Shown one piece after another: positions 54,938-62,960 of a DNA stretch of 64,000 nucleotides (its first letter is position 1; every line of letters begins with the position of its first letter). Origin of the DNA: Alphaproteobacteria bacterium (GTDB lineage: Bacteria; Pseudomonadota; Alphaproteobacteria; Puniceispirillales; Puniceispirillaceae); assembly GCA_016780775.1 (NCBI GenBank), contig JADHLI010000002.1, positions 124,001 through 188,000 of the forward strand. Reading direction: 5' to 3'. A program made the translations under genes and the position numbers. The notes beneath the pieces were generated by a model. The model did not search any database. It saw only the letters and a program-made list of their open reading frames with translations, and was not told the origin of the DNA.

Positions 54938-56089
54938 ATGAATCTGGACAAGGTCACAACCATTGATGAATTGCGGCAAATTGCGCATAAGCGCGTGCCA
55001 ACTATGTTTTATGATTACATGGAATCAGGCTCTTGGACAGAAACCACCTTCCGCGCCAATTGTGACGATTTTAAAAAGATATCGTTTCGCCAGCGGGTTG
55101 CGGTGGATATGGCAAACCGCAGCACCAAGACCACGATGTTAGGCGAGGAGGTAGCCATGCCGCTTGCCATTGCGCCAACTGGCCTAACAGGTATGCAGCA
55201 TGCAGATGGCGAAATTCTTGCCGCGAGAGCAGCCACAGATTTCGGCATTCCTTTCACACTTTCAACCATGTCTATCTCTTCTATTGAGGATGTAGCAAGG
55301 CATACTCAAAACCCTTTCTGGTTTCAGCTTTATGTGATGCGCGACCATGATTTTGCCCAGCAGCTTATAAAGCGGGCAAAAGCAGCTGGATGTTCAGCGC
55401 TCATGCTGACGCTTGATTTACAAATTCTGGGACAGCGTCACAAGGATATTAAAAATGGGCTGACTACCCCGCCCAAGCTGACTTTGAAAAATATTCTGGA
55501 TATGGCTATCCGGCCACGTTGGTGCATGGGCATGTTGGGTACACCGCGCCGCTCTTTTGGTAATATTGTTGGTCATGTTGAAGGCGTATCTGATATGACC
55601 AAGCTCTCTTCTTGGGTAGGGGAGCAGTTTGATTTGCAACTTGACTGGGATGATGTAGCACGTATCAAAGACTGGTGGGGCGGGAAGCTTATTATCAAAG
55701 GCATTCTAGATCCAGAAGATGCCCAGATGGCAGCAAAGTCTGGCGCCGATGCTCTGATTGTCTCTAACCATGGTGGCCGCCAACTAGATGGAGCAGAAAG
55801 CTCTATTGCAATGCTGCCAGAAATTAGTGCCGCTGTGGGCAGCGATATTGAGGTATGGATGGATGGCGGTATTCGCTCTGGTCAGGATATCTTAAAATCG
55901 GTAGCGCTTGGCGCACATTCTACCCTTACCGGACGCGCCTTTTTATATGGTCTAGGCGCTGCGGGGCAGGCTGGTGTTACAAAGGCTCTGGAAATTATGC
56001 ATAAGGAGTTGGATATGAGCATGGCGTTATGCGGCCATCGCGATATTCTGAATGTAGATAGAAACATTTTGAAAAACTGCCCATTTTAA
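54938..56089 (+). CDS. lldD: FMN-dependent alpha-hydroxy acid dehydrogenase (L-lactate dehydrogenase-like)
   Basis: This 383-residue TIM-barrel enzyme oxidises a 2-hydroxy acid (lactate-like) with FMN. It shows FDYMESGSWTE-like YDYMESGSWTETTFRANCDD, LAIAPTGLTGMQHADGEILA, ARAATDFGIPFTLSTMSISS, LMLTLDLQILGQRHKDIKNG, IIKGILDPEDAQMAAKSGAD and the active-site IVSNHGGRQLDGAESS, then WMDGGIRSGQDILKSVALGA. The catalytic His and FMN-binding residues are present. The length and the GRAFLYGLGAAGQAGV end suit LldD/glycolate-oxidase-type proteins; lactate, glycolate and mandelate are not separable by sequence here. Confidence 0.88.
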   Translation: MNLDKVTTIDELRQIAHKRVPTMFYDYMESGSWTETTFRANCDDFKKISFRQRVAVDMANRSTKTTMLGEEVAMPLAIAPTGLTGMQHADGEILAARAATDFGIPFTLSTMSISSIEDVARHTQNPFWFQLYVMRDHDFAQQLIKRAKAAGCSALMLTLDLQILGQRHKDIKNGLTTPPKLTLKNILDMAIRPRWCMGMLGTPRRSFGNIVGHVEGVSDMTKLSSWVGEQFDLQLDWDDVARIKDWWGGKLIIKGILDPEDAQMAAKSGADALIVSNHGGRQLDGAESSIAMLPEISAAVGSDIEVWMDGGIRSGQDILKSVALGAHSTLTGRAFLYGLGAAGQAGVTKALEIMHKELDMSMALCGHRDILNVDRNILKNCPF

Positions 56090-56119
56090 AGGGATAGAGG
56101 CAAGCTACTAGCCAGTTTT

Positions 56120-56569
56120 TTACTCCCACCGCTTCAGGGCGTCCTCATCTGTTTCGCGCGCATCCACCCAGTTAGCACCCTCTTCTGTTTCTTCTTTTTT
56201 CCAGAAAGGTGCCTTGGTTTTCAGATAATCCATGATAAAGGCCGCACTTTCAAAGGCAGCTTGGCGATGCGCTGATGCACTACCAACGAAAACAATATTC
56301 TCTTCAGGCAGAAGCCGGCCCACACGGTGGATAACGCGCACGCCGCTCACCGGCCAACGGCGCTTGGCCTCTTCGATAATGGCGCTAATTTCCATTTCTG
56401 TCATACCCGGGTAATGCTCTAGCGTCATGGCTACCAAGCGCGGATTATCTGCATTATCGCGCACCACTCCAGAAAAAATAACAACCGCCCCAACACCTGC
56501 CTGCTTCAAGGTCTCATATTCACTGGCAATATCAAAATCTGCATCTGTTATTAAAACGGCTTCCACCAT
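56120..56569 (-). CDS. moaE: Molybdopterin synthase catalytic subunit MoaE
   Basis: MoaE, with sulfurated MoaD, converts precursor Z (cPMP) to molybdopterin. The 149 residues show GAVVIFSGVVRDNADNPRLV, MTLEHYPGMTEMEISAIIEE, VRVIHRVGRLLPEENIVFVG, ASAHRQAAFESAAFIMDYLK and the conserved KAPFWKKEE active-site end. It lies three bases after moaD in the moaA-mobB-moeA-moaD-moaE order of transcription, all minus strand. Confidence 0.94.
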   Translation of the reverse strand: MVEAVLITDADFDIASEYETLKQAGVGAVVIFSGVVRDNADNPRLVAMTLEHYPGMTEMEISAIIEEAKRRWPVSGVRVIHRVGRLLPEENIVFVGSASAHRQAAFESAAFIMDYLKTKAPFWKKEETEEGANWVDARETDEDALKRWE

Positions 56570-56572
56570 TAA

Positions 56573-56824
56573 CTAACCCCCTGTGACAGGCGGGAAAAAG
56601 GCAATTTCATCCCCGGCAGACACCGTGCTATCTAGCTGAGCATAGCGCCTGTTTACAGCAACCCGGACCGTTTTCATATTTCGTAACGCTGCTTCATGAC
56701 CTGCAGAACGGCCCCGCAGATATTCTGCCAATTCAGCTATGGTTTCCACCTCTTCAGGTAACTGGATTTCCTCAGAGCTACAGCCCGTATGCTCACGCAT
56801 CCATGCAAAATACAATATTCTCAT
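56573..56824 (-). CDS. moaD: Molybdopterin synthase sulfur carrier MoaD
   Basis: This 83-residue ubiquitin-like sulfur carrier ends in the essential Gly-Gly (FFPPVTGG), which is thiocarboxylated before delivering sulfur to MoaE. Other marks are MRILYFAWMREHTGCSSEEI and VAVNRRYAQLDSTVSAGDEI. Its ATG overlaps the moeA stop by four bases (ATGA), so it is translationally coupled. The adenylating enzyme MoeB is not in this window. Confidence 0.93.
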   Translation of the reverse strand: MRILYFAWMREHTGCSSEEIQLPEEVETIAELAEYLRGRSAGHEAALRNMKTVRVAVNRRYAQLDSTVSAGDEIAFFPPVTGG

Positions 56825-58068
56825 AACGCTTGTTCCTGAAACGGGATAAAGTTTAGCATATCACCTTCGCTAACCTGCTCACAGTTTAGGGGGATTTCAA
56901 CCAGCCCATCTGCCCCGGTTAGTGAGGATATCACCCCAGCCCCTTTGCGGCCATGCAAGGCTATTTTCTGGCTTCCATCTGCGCCTGTCTTTATTACAGC
57001 CCGCAGATATTCAGCCCGCCCCGCTCCTTTTTTATGGGTAAATCCAGCAGGTATTTTCAAAGCTAGTAATGCACGGGTACCCGCACCAGATAATTTGCCT
57101 ATGGCGGGCGCTATCAACAGTTTGAAACACACAAAGGCCGCGACCGGATTACCAGGCAGGCAGAATATCAACTTCCCGCCTTTTACAGCTGCTGCCATCG
57201 GCCGCCCCGGCTTCATCGCCAACCGCCAGAACAGCTTTTCCGCCCCAATGGCACTAAGCGCCTGCTGGCTATGATCCTCGATCCCATCGGATGCGCCGCC
57301 ACTAGAAATAATAATATCAGCCTGTGCCAGCCCTGCCTCATAGGCAGATATCAGACCAGCTTTGGTATCACGAATAATCCCGCCATCTATAAGCTCAACA
57401 TCCTCAGCTTTGAGCAAGCCTGCTAAAATCGGCCTGTTGCTGTCATATATCTGACCAGATTGTAACGCACTCCCTGCCTCTATCACCTCATCACCAGTTG
57501 AATAGAGCGCAACTTTCAGCCGGCGATAGACTTCTACTTCGCAAGCACCAGAAGCTGCCAATTGCCCCATATATGCAGGTGTAATCCGCTGGCCTTTTTC
57601 TGCCACGCAGTCCCCTGCAGCCAGATTCTCACCCTGTGGCCGGATATTGGTGCCGCGCATCACTAATTTGCCACAGATAATGCTGTCGCCGCTGCCTGTC
57701 ACCTTCTCTGTACAATCCTCATGCATGATAATCGCATCTGGGCCTTCTGGGACAATCGCACCAGTATAGATGCGCAACGCTTCACCTGGCTTGATCTGAC
57801 CGATATAGGGGTGGCCAGCGCGCGCCATACCAACAATTTTCATCGGTGCATCCGGGCTTTCCTCTAGCTTTTCTGTGAAGATAGCAAACCCGTCTACAGC
57901 CGCATTATCTGTTTGCGGCAGGTCAATCTGGCTTATCACCTGTTCTGCTAATATCCGCCCGTTGGCGTGCATCACCGACAGCCTTTCTGTTTGCGTAGCA
58001 AGCTGGCTTGCAGCGGCAAGTATCCGCGCTCTTGCGTCTTCTAGCTTGGTCGTTTTAGGGTGAGCCAT
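56821..58068 (-). CDS. moeA: Molybdopterin molybdenumtransferase MoeA
   Basis: MoeA inserts molybdate into adenylated molybdopterin. It has 415 residues from ATG 58068 with AGGGGG upstream. Motifs are LPQTDNAAVDGFAIF, GQIKPGEALRIYTGAIVPEG, DAIIMHEDCTEKV, GQIYDSNRPILAGLLKAEDV, DIIISSGGASDGIEDHSQQA and KPGRPMAAAVKGGKLIFCLP then GNPVAAFVCFKLLI. The four-domain order is complete. The longer frame to 58161 overlaps mobB and is not used. Confidence 0.94.
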   Translation of the reverse strand: MAHPKTTKLEDARARILAAASQLATQTERLSVMHANGRILAEQVISQIDLPQTDNAAVDGFAIFTEKLEESPDAPMKIVGMARAGHPYIGQIKPGEALRIYTGAIVPEGPDAIIMHEDCTEKVTGSGDSIICGKLVMRGTNIRPQGENLAAGDCVAEKGQRITPAYMGQLAASGACEVEVYRRLKVALYSTGDEVIEAGSALQSGQIYDSNRPILAGLLKAEDVELIDGGIIRDTKAGLISAYEAGLAQADIIISSGGASDGIEDHSQQALSAIGAEKLFWRLAMKPGRPMAAAVKGGKLIFCLPGNPVAAFVCFKLLIAPAIGKLSGAGTRALLALKIPAGFTHKKGAGRAEYLRAVIKTGADGSQKIALHGRKGAGVISSLTGADGLVEIPLNCEQVSEGDMLNFIPFQEQAL

Positions 58069-58085
58069 ATTACGGTAGCCCCCTT

Positions 58086-58586
58086 TTAAAGTTCCAGATG
58101 GCGCATGATAAAATCTGCAATGCCATCTATATTTGCACTCGCTAATACAGGTAACTGGCAATCCTCTGGCGGGGTATCGCTGACCAGCCCGATAATGTGG
58201 GTGTCATCTGGATAAAGAGGCGGTAATTCTAGCTCACTGCGATAAATCTCCAACTTTGGAATCGCTTCTTTTTTAAACCCTTCTACCAACACAAGATCGC
58301 AAGGTTTTAGCTGGGCAAGCAATACCTCTAGGCTAGGCTCTTCTCTTGTGTGCTCAATAAAATGAACCGAGCGCATAGCAGACGACACCAGCACTTGGCC
58401 TGCACCTGCTTTGCGATGACGCCAGCTATCTTTACCAGGCATATCTGCATCAAACTTATGATGGGCATGTTTAATAGTTGCCATCGTTAATCCACGTGAA
58501 GAAAGCACTTTAATAAGCTTTTCTGCCAGCGTAGTTTTGCCCGAACCTGACCAGCCAGCTAGCCCAAATACAGCCCTTTTAGCCAT
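58086..58586 (-). CDS. mobB: Molybdopterin-guanine dinucleotide biosynthesis protein MobB
   Basis: This 166-residue P-loop GTPase-like protein supports guanylation of Moco in bacteria making bis-MGD enzymes. It reads FGLAGWSGSGKTTLAEKLIK (Walker A at about 11-19), ATIKHAHHKFDADMPGKDSW, RHRKAGAGQVLVSS, and CDLVLVEGFKKEAIPKLEIY. mobA is not in the window. It is 17 bp before moeA and 14 bp after moaA, so these form an operon. MsrP, in this window, uses plain Mo-molybdopterin, so MGD users must lie elsewhere. Confidence 0.93.
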   Translation of the reverse strand: MAKRAVFGLAGWSGSGKTTLAEKLIKVLSSRGLTMATIKHAHHKFDADMPGKDSWRHRKAGAGQVLVSSAMRSVHFIEHTREEPSLEVLLAQLKPCDLVLVEGFKKEAIPKLEIYRSELELPPLYPDDTHIIGLVSDTPPEDCQLPVLASANIDGIADFIMRHLEL

Positions 58587-58600
58587 CTTTAACGCCTGCC

Positions 58601-59647
58601 TTATCCGCCAGTAACATTCATCATTCGGCCAACATTACGGGCTTCTCTTCGGCTTATAACAAAATCATGTCCCTTTGGCTTACGCCCAATCGCCTCATAA
58701 ATAGCTTCTTGCAGACCAGCCTCACCGCCGCCGCGCAGCGCACGAGACAGATCAGCGTGATCATCTTGGCCAAGACACATATAAAGCTGGCCAGTACAAG
58801 TTATGCGCACACGATTGCAGCTCTCGCAAAAATTATGCGTCATCGGAGTGATAAAACCCAGCCTGCGCCCAGTCTCGCCAACCTCCACATAGCGTGCTGG
58901 CCCCGCGGTCGCATAGTCAGATGGCGTCAAGGTGAAGCGCTTTTCAAGGCGTGTGCGCACTACCGACACCGGCAGATATTGATCAACCCTGTTTTCATTG
59001 CCGATATCGCCCATCGGCATCACTTCAATAATCGTCATATCGAAGCCTTCATCACCAGCAAAGGCAACCATATCGCCAAGCTCATCCTCATTCACACCCT
59101 TCAGGGCGACGGTATTAAGCTTTATCTGCAAGCCTGCTTTACGTGCTGCCTTCATACCTGCCAGCACCTTGTCTAGCGCACCCCATCTGGTGATCAGCTG
59201 AAACTTATCGGCATCCAGCGTATCAAGCGAGACATTTAGCCGGCGCACCCCTGCCTCTGCTAATTCTTCTGCTTTTTTTTCTAGCTGACTGCCATTTGTA
59301 GTGATGGTTAGCTCATCCAGATTTCCAGACTTAACCTCTGCTCCCAAATTACGGATTAAATGCATAATATTACGGCGCACCAGAGGCTCTCCGCCAGTCA
59401 GCCGAATTTTGCGCGTGCCAAGACGCATGAAATTGCGGCAGACTACCTCTAATTCTTCCAAACTCAATAATTCTGATTTAGGCAGAAAAGTCATCTCTTC
59501 TGCCATGCAATAGACGCATCTGAAATCGCATCTATCGGTTACCGAAACACGGATATAATCGATTGCCCGCCCAAACGGGTCGACCAGCTTAGCGGGTTTA
59601 TTCTGCGGTGATGGGCGGTCTATCTTATTCACAATTTCAATATCCAA
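58601..59647 (-). CDS. moaA: GTP 3',8-cyclase MoaA (radical SAM)
   Basis: MoaA starts Moco synthesis by rearranging GTP through radical SAM chemistry. The 348 residues have the SAM cluster [14 protein letters not shown] (C40, C44, C47), the second cluster [18 protein letters not shown] (Cx2Cx13C), and [36 protein letters not shown]. The C-terminus ends in Gly-Gly as expected. The ATG at 59647 has no ribosome-binding site, and a perfect TATAAT lies just upstream (59657-59662), so the mRNA may be leaderless. Confidence 0.95.
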   Translation of the reverse strand: MDIEIVNKIDRPSPQNKPAKLVDPFGRAIDYIRVSVTDRCDFRCVYCMAEEMTFLPKSELLSLEELEVVCRNFMRLGTRKIRLTGGEPLVRRNIMHLIRNLGAEVKSGNLDELTITTNGSQLEKKAEELAEAGVRRLNVSLDTLDADKFQLITRWGALDKVLAGMKAARKAGLQIKLNTVALKGVNEDELGDMVAFAGDEGFDMTIIEVMPMGDIGNENRVDQYLPVSVVRTRLEKRFTLTPSDYATAGPARYVEVGETGRRLGFITPMTHNFCESCNRVRITCTGQLYMCLGQDDHADLSRALRGGGEAGLQEAIYEAIGRKPKGHDFVISRREARNVGRMMNVTGG

Positions 59648-59656
59648 ATGGCAGGC

Positions 59657-59662
59657 ATTATA
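59657..59662 (-). promoter_or_regulatory. TATAAT -10 element abutting the moaA start
   Basis: On the minus strand TATAAT occupies 59662-59657, nine bases before the moaA ATG. Initiation about seven bases downstream would put the transcript start at or next to the start codon. A weak TTCTAA sits near the -35 position with about 17 bp spacing. Confidence 0.45.
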
Positions 59663-59738
59663 CAGGCTATTAGCAGGGCTTAGAATAGGCGAGATTAGCG
59701 CTCTTTAGCAAGCACTAGCAGTGTTGAGACAAAAAACT

Positions 59739-61214
59739 CTATTTGCCAGATTTCTGGCCAATATGCCGGCCAGCCCCTTCTGGCATATTCAAGCTTTGAT
59801 GCGCTTCAAAAAGTGCTAACATTCGCTCGCGCAAAAGGCCCCGCATCGGCGCGGCACGACCAGCCTTCATATCTACATGCAGCCACATTTGCTCCCCTGT
59901 AGCGACTTCTGTCCCAGCTTCAGTTTTAAGACTATGCCATAGCCGAATTTTTTTCTCATCCGCAGACAGGATTTGTGTAGCTACAGTGATTTTCTCCCCA
60001 AGCTTAGCTTCAGCTAGGTGACGGATATGCGTCTCAACAGTATAAATGCTAAAACCTGCCTCAACATAATCCTGAGACAAGCCAAGATAAGTGAGCAAGC
60101 AATCCGCCGCATCACTCATCACCTGCAAATAGCGAAAATCGGTCATATGCCCATTATAGTCAATCCAGGCAGGCAGTACGTCTGTATGGTGGCGCGCAAA
60201 AGGTGTCTCTGGGGTCCAGCTTTTATTTGCTTGCGTTTTTTCTGGCAGAATTTCCTCTTTTAGCCAATTGTCATAAACCCGGCCAGCCCCCCATTTATGC
60301 CCCATTAACACCTTCAGGAAACCAACCAAGTTTTTATCGCGGATCGCCTCCAACTCGCGAATAGTATAGTGCCCTGACTGGGCATCCGACTGGCTAGCAA
60401 TCTTCTCTATAAGCGCATTATCCAACTCTGGTACATCCATCAGCTTGGTCCATGGCCAAGACAAGGCAGGACCAAACTGGGCCATGAAATGGCGCATGCC
60501 AGCCTCCCCGCCTGCCACACGATAGGTTTCAAACAATCCCATCTGCGCCCAGCGCAAACCAAAGCTATAGCTGATAATCTCGTCAATTTCCGCTGTCGTG
60601 GCAATGTCGTCTTTGACCAACCACAGCGCTTCACGCCATAACGCCTCCAGCAGCCTGTCTCCAACATGAGCATCTATTTCGCGCCGCAAGATGATGGGCT
60701 TCATGCCAAGGCTGTTCAATATCTGCTCCGCCTTTTGAACAGTTTTATTATCTGCCCCACCTACCAGTTCAACAGCTGGCAGCAAATAGACCGGGTTATA
60801 GGGATGGGCGACAATAATCTGGTCAGGCTGTTTTGCTCTTTCGCGCAATTCTGAAGGCTTAAAGCCAGAAGTTGAAGAAGCGATAATCGCCTCATCACGG
60901 CAATGGATTTGAATATCGGCAAAGGCTGCCTGTTTAATCTCCAAACGCTCAGGGATAGATTCTTGTATCCACAACGCCTGACGAACCGCTTCTTCTAGAC
61001 TGTTGCAAATAACTAGCCGGCCTTCTTCCGGCAGGGGCGCATTTGCCAGTTGCGGCAAGCTAGCACGCGCATTCATCATCACTTCAGCAATTTTGCGCGC
61101 CGCTTCTGGATCTGGGTCAAATAAATTAACCTGCCAGCCATTTAGCGCAAATCGAGCTGCCCAACCACCGCCAATAACGCCGCCGCCAATAATGGCTGCC
61201 TGTTTATCTTTCAT
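59739..61214 (-). CDS. lcdH: L-carnitine dehydrogenase fused to betainyl-CoA thioesterase
   Basis: This 491-residue protein has two parts. Residues 1 to about 320 form a 3-hydroxyacyl-CoA dehydrogenase-like NAD enzyme (AIIGGGVIGGGWAARFALNG, IVAHPYNPVYLLPAVELVGG, GDRLLEALWREALWLVKDDI), matching carnitine dehydrogenase, which oxidises L-carnitine to dehydrocarnitine. From about 340 a hotdog-fold thioesterase follows (HHTDVLPAWIDYNGHMTDFR, YLQVMSDAADCLLTYLGLSQ, VETHIRHLAEAKLGEKITVA), the expected betainyl-CoA hydrolase. Such fusions are known in alpha- and other proteobacteria. AGAGGA precedes the ATG. The BKACE gene ends 42 bp upstream. A general 3-hydroxybutyrate-type role is the alternative. 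Confidence 0.85.
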   Translation of the reverse strand: MKDKQAAIIGGGVIGGGWAARFALNGWQVNLFDPDPEAARKIAEVMMNARASLPQLANAPLPEEGRLVICNSLEEAVRQALWIQESIPERLEIKQAAFADIQIHCRDEAIIASSTSGFKPSELRERAKQPDQIIVAHPYNPVYLLPAVELVGGADNKTVQKAEQILNSLGMKPIILRREIDAHVGDRLLEALWREALWLVKDDIATTAEIDEIISYSFGLRWAQMGLFETYRVAGGEAGMRHFMAQFGPALSWPWTKLMDVPELDNALIEKIASQSDAQSGHYTIRELEAIRDKNLVGFLKVLMGHKWGAGRVYDNWLKEEILPEKTQANKSWTPETPFARHHTDVLPAWIDYNGHMTDFRYLQVMSDAADCLLTYLGLSQDYVEAGFSIYTVETHIRHLAEAKLGEKITVATQILSADEKKIRLWHSLKTEAGTEVATGEQMWLHVDMKAGRAAPMRGLLRERMLALFEAHQSLNMPEGAGRHIGQKSGK

Positions 61215-61256
61215 CTTGATATCCTCTTAAACCGCTAATGAGCAGGGTGAATATGA

Positions 61257-62171
61257 TCAGCTAGCAGGCGCCCGCTTTTCAAGACGCAGCTCTTCACGCA
61301 CTTGCGCAGGGCTCATCACCTCCACACCCATCTTTTCAATTAGGCTGGCAGCCTTGTCCACAAGCTGGGCATTGGTTGCCAAAACACCGCGCTCCAGATA
61401 TAAATTATCCTCAAGTCCAACGCGCACATTCCCGCCTGCTAGCACCGCAGCAGCTACATATGGCATCTGATGGCGTCCTAGCGAGAAGGCAGAAAACACC
61501 CAATCTTTAGGCACATTATTTACCATCGCCATAAAGGTGTTTAAATCATCTGGCGCGCCCCACGGCACCCCCATACATAGCTGCACCAGAACGGGGTCTG
61601 TTATCAGCCCTTCTTGAACCAGCTGTTTGGCAAGCCAGAGATGGCCAGTATCAAACGCTTCAATTTCAACGCGCACGCCAATTTCCTGCATCATGCCAGC
61701 CATAGCACGCAACATTCCAGGTGTATTGGTCATTACATAATCTGCTTCTGCAAAATTCATGGTGCCGCAATCAAGGGTACAAATCTCCGGCCGGCATTCA
61801 GCAATATGGGCTACCCGCTCTGCTGCGCCGGCCATATCGGTTCCCATATCCCGCAAAGGCAGCGGCGCATCAATAGGCCCAAACACCAGATCCCCGCCCA
61901 TGCCCGCGGTTAGGTTCAGCACCATATCCGTATCTGACTGTCTTATTCTGTCTGTTACCTCACGATATAGGGCAGGCAGACGTGATGGGGCACCGCTTTC
62001 AGGGTCTCTTACATGACAATGCACAATAGCCGCCCCTGCTTTGGCAGCCGCAATCGCAGCATCAGCAATTTGCTCTGGGCTGCGCGGTACCAGCGCACTT
62101 CTATCTTGCGTATTGCCAGAACCCGTAATCGCGGCCGTAATAAATACTTTTTTTCGCATGGATAAGGGCAT
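61257..62171 (-). CDS. BKACE-family beta-keto acid cleavage enzyme, likely dehydrocarnitine cleavage (CdhC)
   Basis: This 304-residue zinc TIM-barrel enzyme condenses a beta-keto acid with acetyl-CoA. It shows KVFITAAITGSGNTQDRSAL, VHCHVRDPESGAPSRLPALY (zinc His pair), LNLTAGMGGDLVFGPID, CTLDCGTMNFAEADYVMTNT, VEIEAFDTGHLWLAKQLVQE and GNVRVGLEDNLYLERGVLAT. Next to the carnitine dehydrogenase it probably splits dehydrocarnitine into betainyl-CoA and acetoacetate. AGGAG is upstream of the ATG; an inner ATG (residue 5) is also possible. No regulator or transporter is adjacent in the window. Confidence 0.85.
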   Translation of the reverse strand: MPLSMRKKVFITAAITGSGNTQDRSALVPRSPEQIADAAIAAAKAGAAIVHCHVRDPESGAPSRLPALYREVTDRIRQSDTDMVLNLTAGMGGDLVFGPIDAPLPLRDMGTDMAGAAERVAHIAECRPEICTLDCGTMNFAEADYVMTNTPGMLRAMAGMMQEIGVRVEIEAFDTGHLWLAKQLVQEGLITDPVLVQLCMGVPWGAPDDLNTFMAMVNNVPKDWVFSAFSLGRHQMPYVAAAVLAGGNVRVGLEDNLYLERGVLATNAQLVDKAASLIEKMGVEVMSPAQVREELRLEKRAPAS

Positions 62172-62357
62172 CTCTGCGGCTCCTAAAATTTCTGATTTTT
62201 TGATTTCTACCCTGCAATTACAAATTCGTAAAATAACATCTGCTTCAGCATCTAATTTTTTACACCCCAGCGCTATAATTTATTGCTTTTGCCAAACATC
62301 CTGAACAGAGGTAAAACAAAAATATCGTGATTAATTAAAAGAAATGAGGCCTGTCTT

Positions 62358-62768
62358 ATGTCGGAGGAGAAAAAAAATCCGCCAGTTGATATCACTGATT
62401 TGCCTAGCGCGTTGCGTTTTAATGCAGATGGGCTTATCCCAGCGATTGCCCAACAGTTTGATACAGGCGAGGTTTTGATGATGGCGTGGATGAATGCGGA
62501 AAGCCTGGCTAAGACATTGCAAGATGGCCGGGCCGTCTATTGGTCACGTTCACGCCAGAGCTTGTGGCGCAAAGGTGATACCTCTGGCCATATCCAGCGT
62601 TTGATAAGCTGCCATTTCGACTGTGATGGAGATACGCTGTTATTGTTGGTCGACCAAACTGGGGCAGCTTGCCATGAAGGCACACGCACCTGTTTTACCC
62701 ATCAGATAGAAACCAACGGCAAGACAGCGCAAAATGATACGCTTACACCCGTTGGAACAAGGTGTTGA
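62358..62768 (+). CDS. hisI: Phosphoribosyl-AMP cyclohydrolase HisI
   Basis: HisI opens the purine ring of phosphoribosyl-AMP in histidine synthesis, using Zn2+ and Mg2+. The 136 residues read [92 protein letters not shown], all conserved, with the Asp and Cys metal ligands. It is a monofunctional form (no HisE fused), typical of alphaproteobacteria. The small zinc-ribbon gene starts six bases later. Confidence 0.95.
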   Translation: MSEEKKNPPVDITDLPSALRFNADGLIPAIAQQFDTGEVLMMAWMNAESLAKTLQDGRAVYWSRSRQSLWRKGDTSGHIQRLISCHFDCDGDTLLLLVDQTGAACHEGTRTCFTHQIETNGKTAQNDTLTPVGTRC

Positions 62769-62774
62769 CCTGTC

Positions 62775-62960
62775 ATGAGCCAGTCAGAAAAATCCGCAAT
62801 TATCCGCGTGCAAAAGGAAATTATCTGGCATATGAGTTGCGGGGCTTGCGGCTATTACTGGACCATACCAACCATGGATGAAAAGGATAATCCAGCGCGC
62901 CGCGAATGGACTTGCCCATTATGCGCAACTAAAAGCCCCGCAGAGGAAGCAGAAATCTAA
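62775..62960 (+). CDS. Small zinc-ribbon-like protein downstream of hisI
   Basis: This 61-residue protein has two CxxC pairs (SCGACGYYW, C22/C25; WTCPLC, C47/C50), the spacing of a small zinc ribbon. There is no other domain. It starts six bases after hisI, suggesting co-translation, and its stop overlaps the convergent aminotransferase by three or four bases. Function is unknown; nucleic-acid or protein binding is typical of such ribbons. Confidence 0.65.
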   Translation: MSQSEKSAIIRVQKEIIWHMSCGACGYYWTIPTMDEKDNPARREWTCPLCATKSPAEEAEI

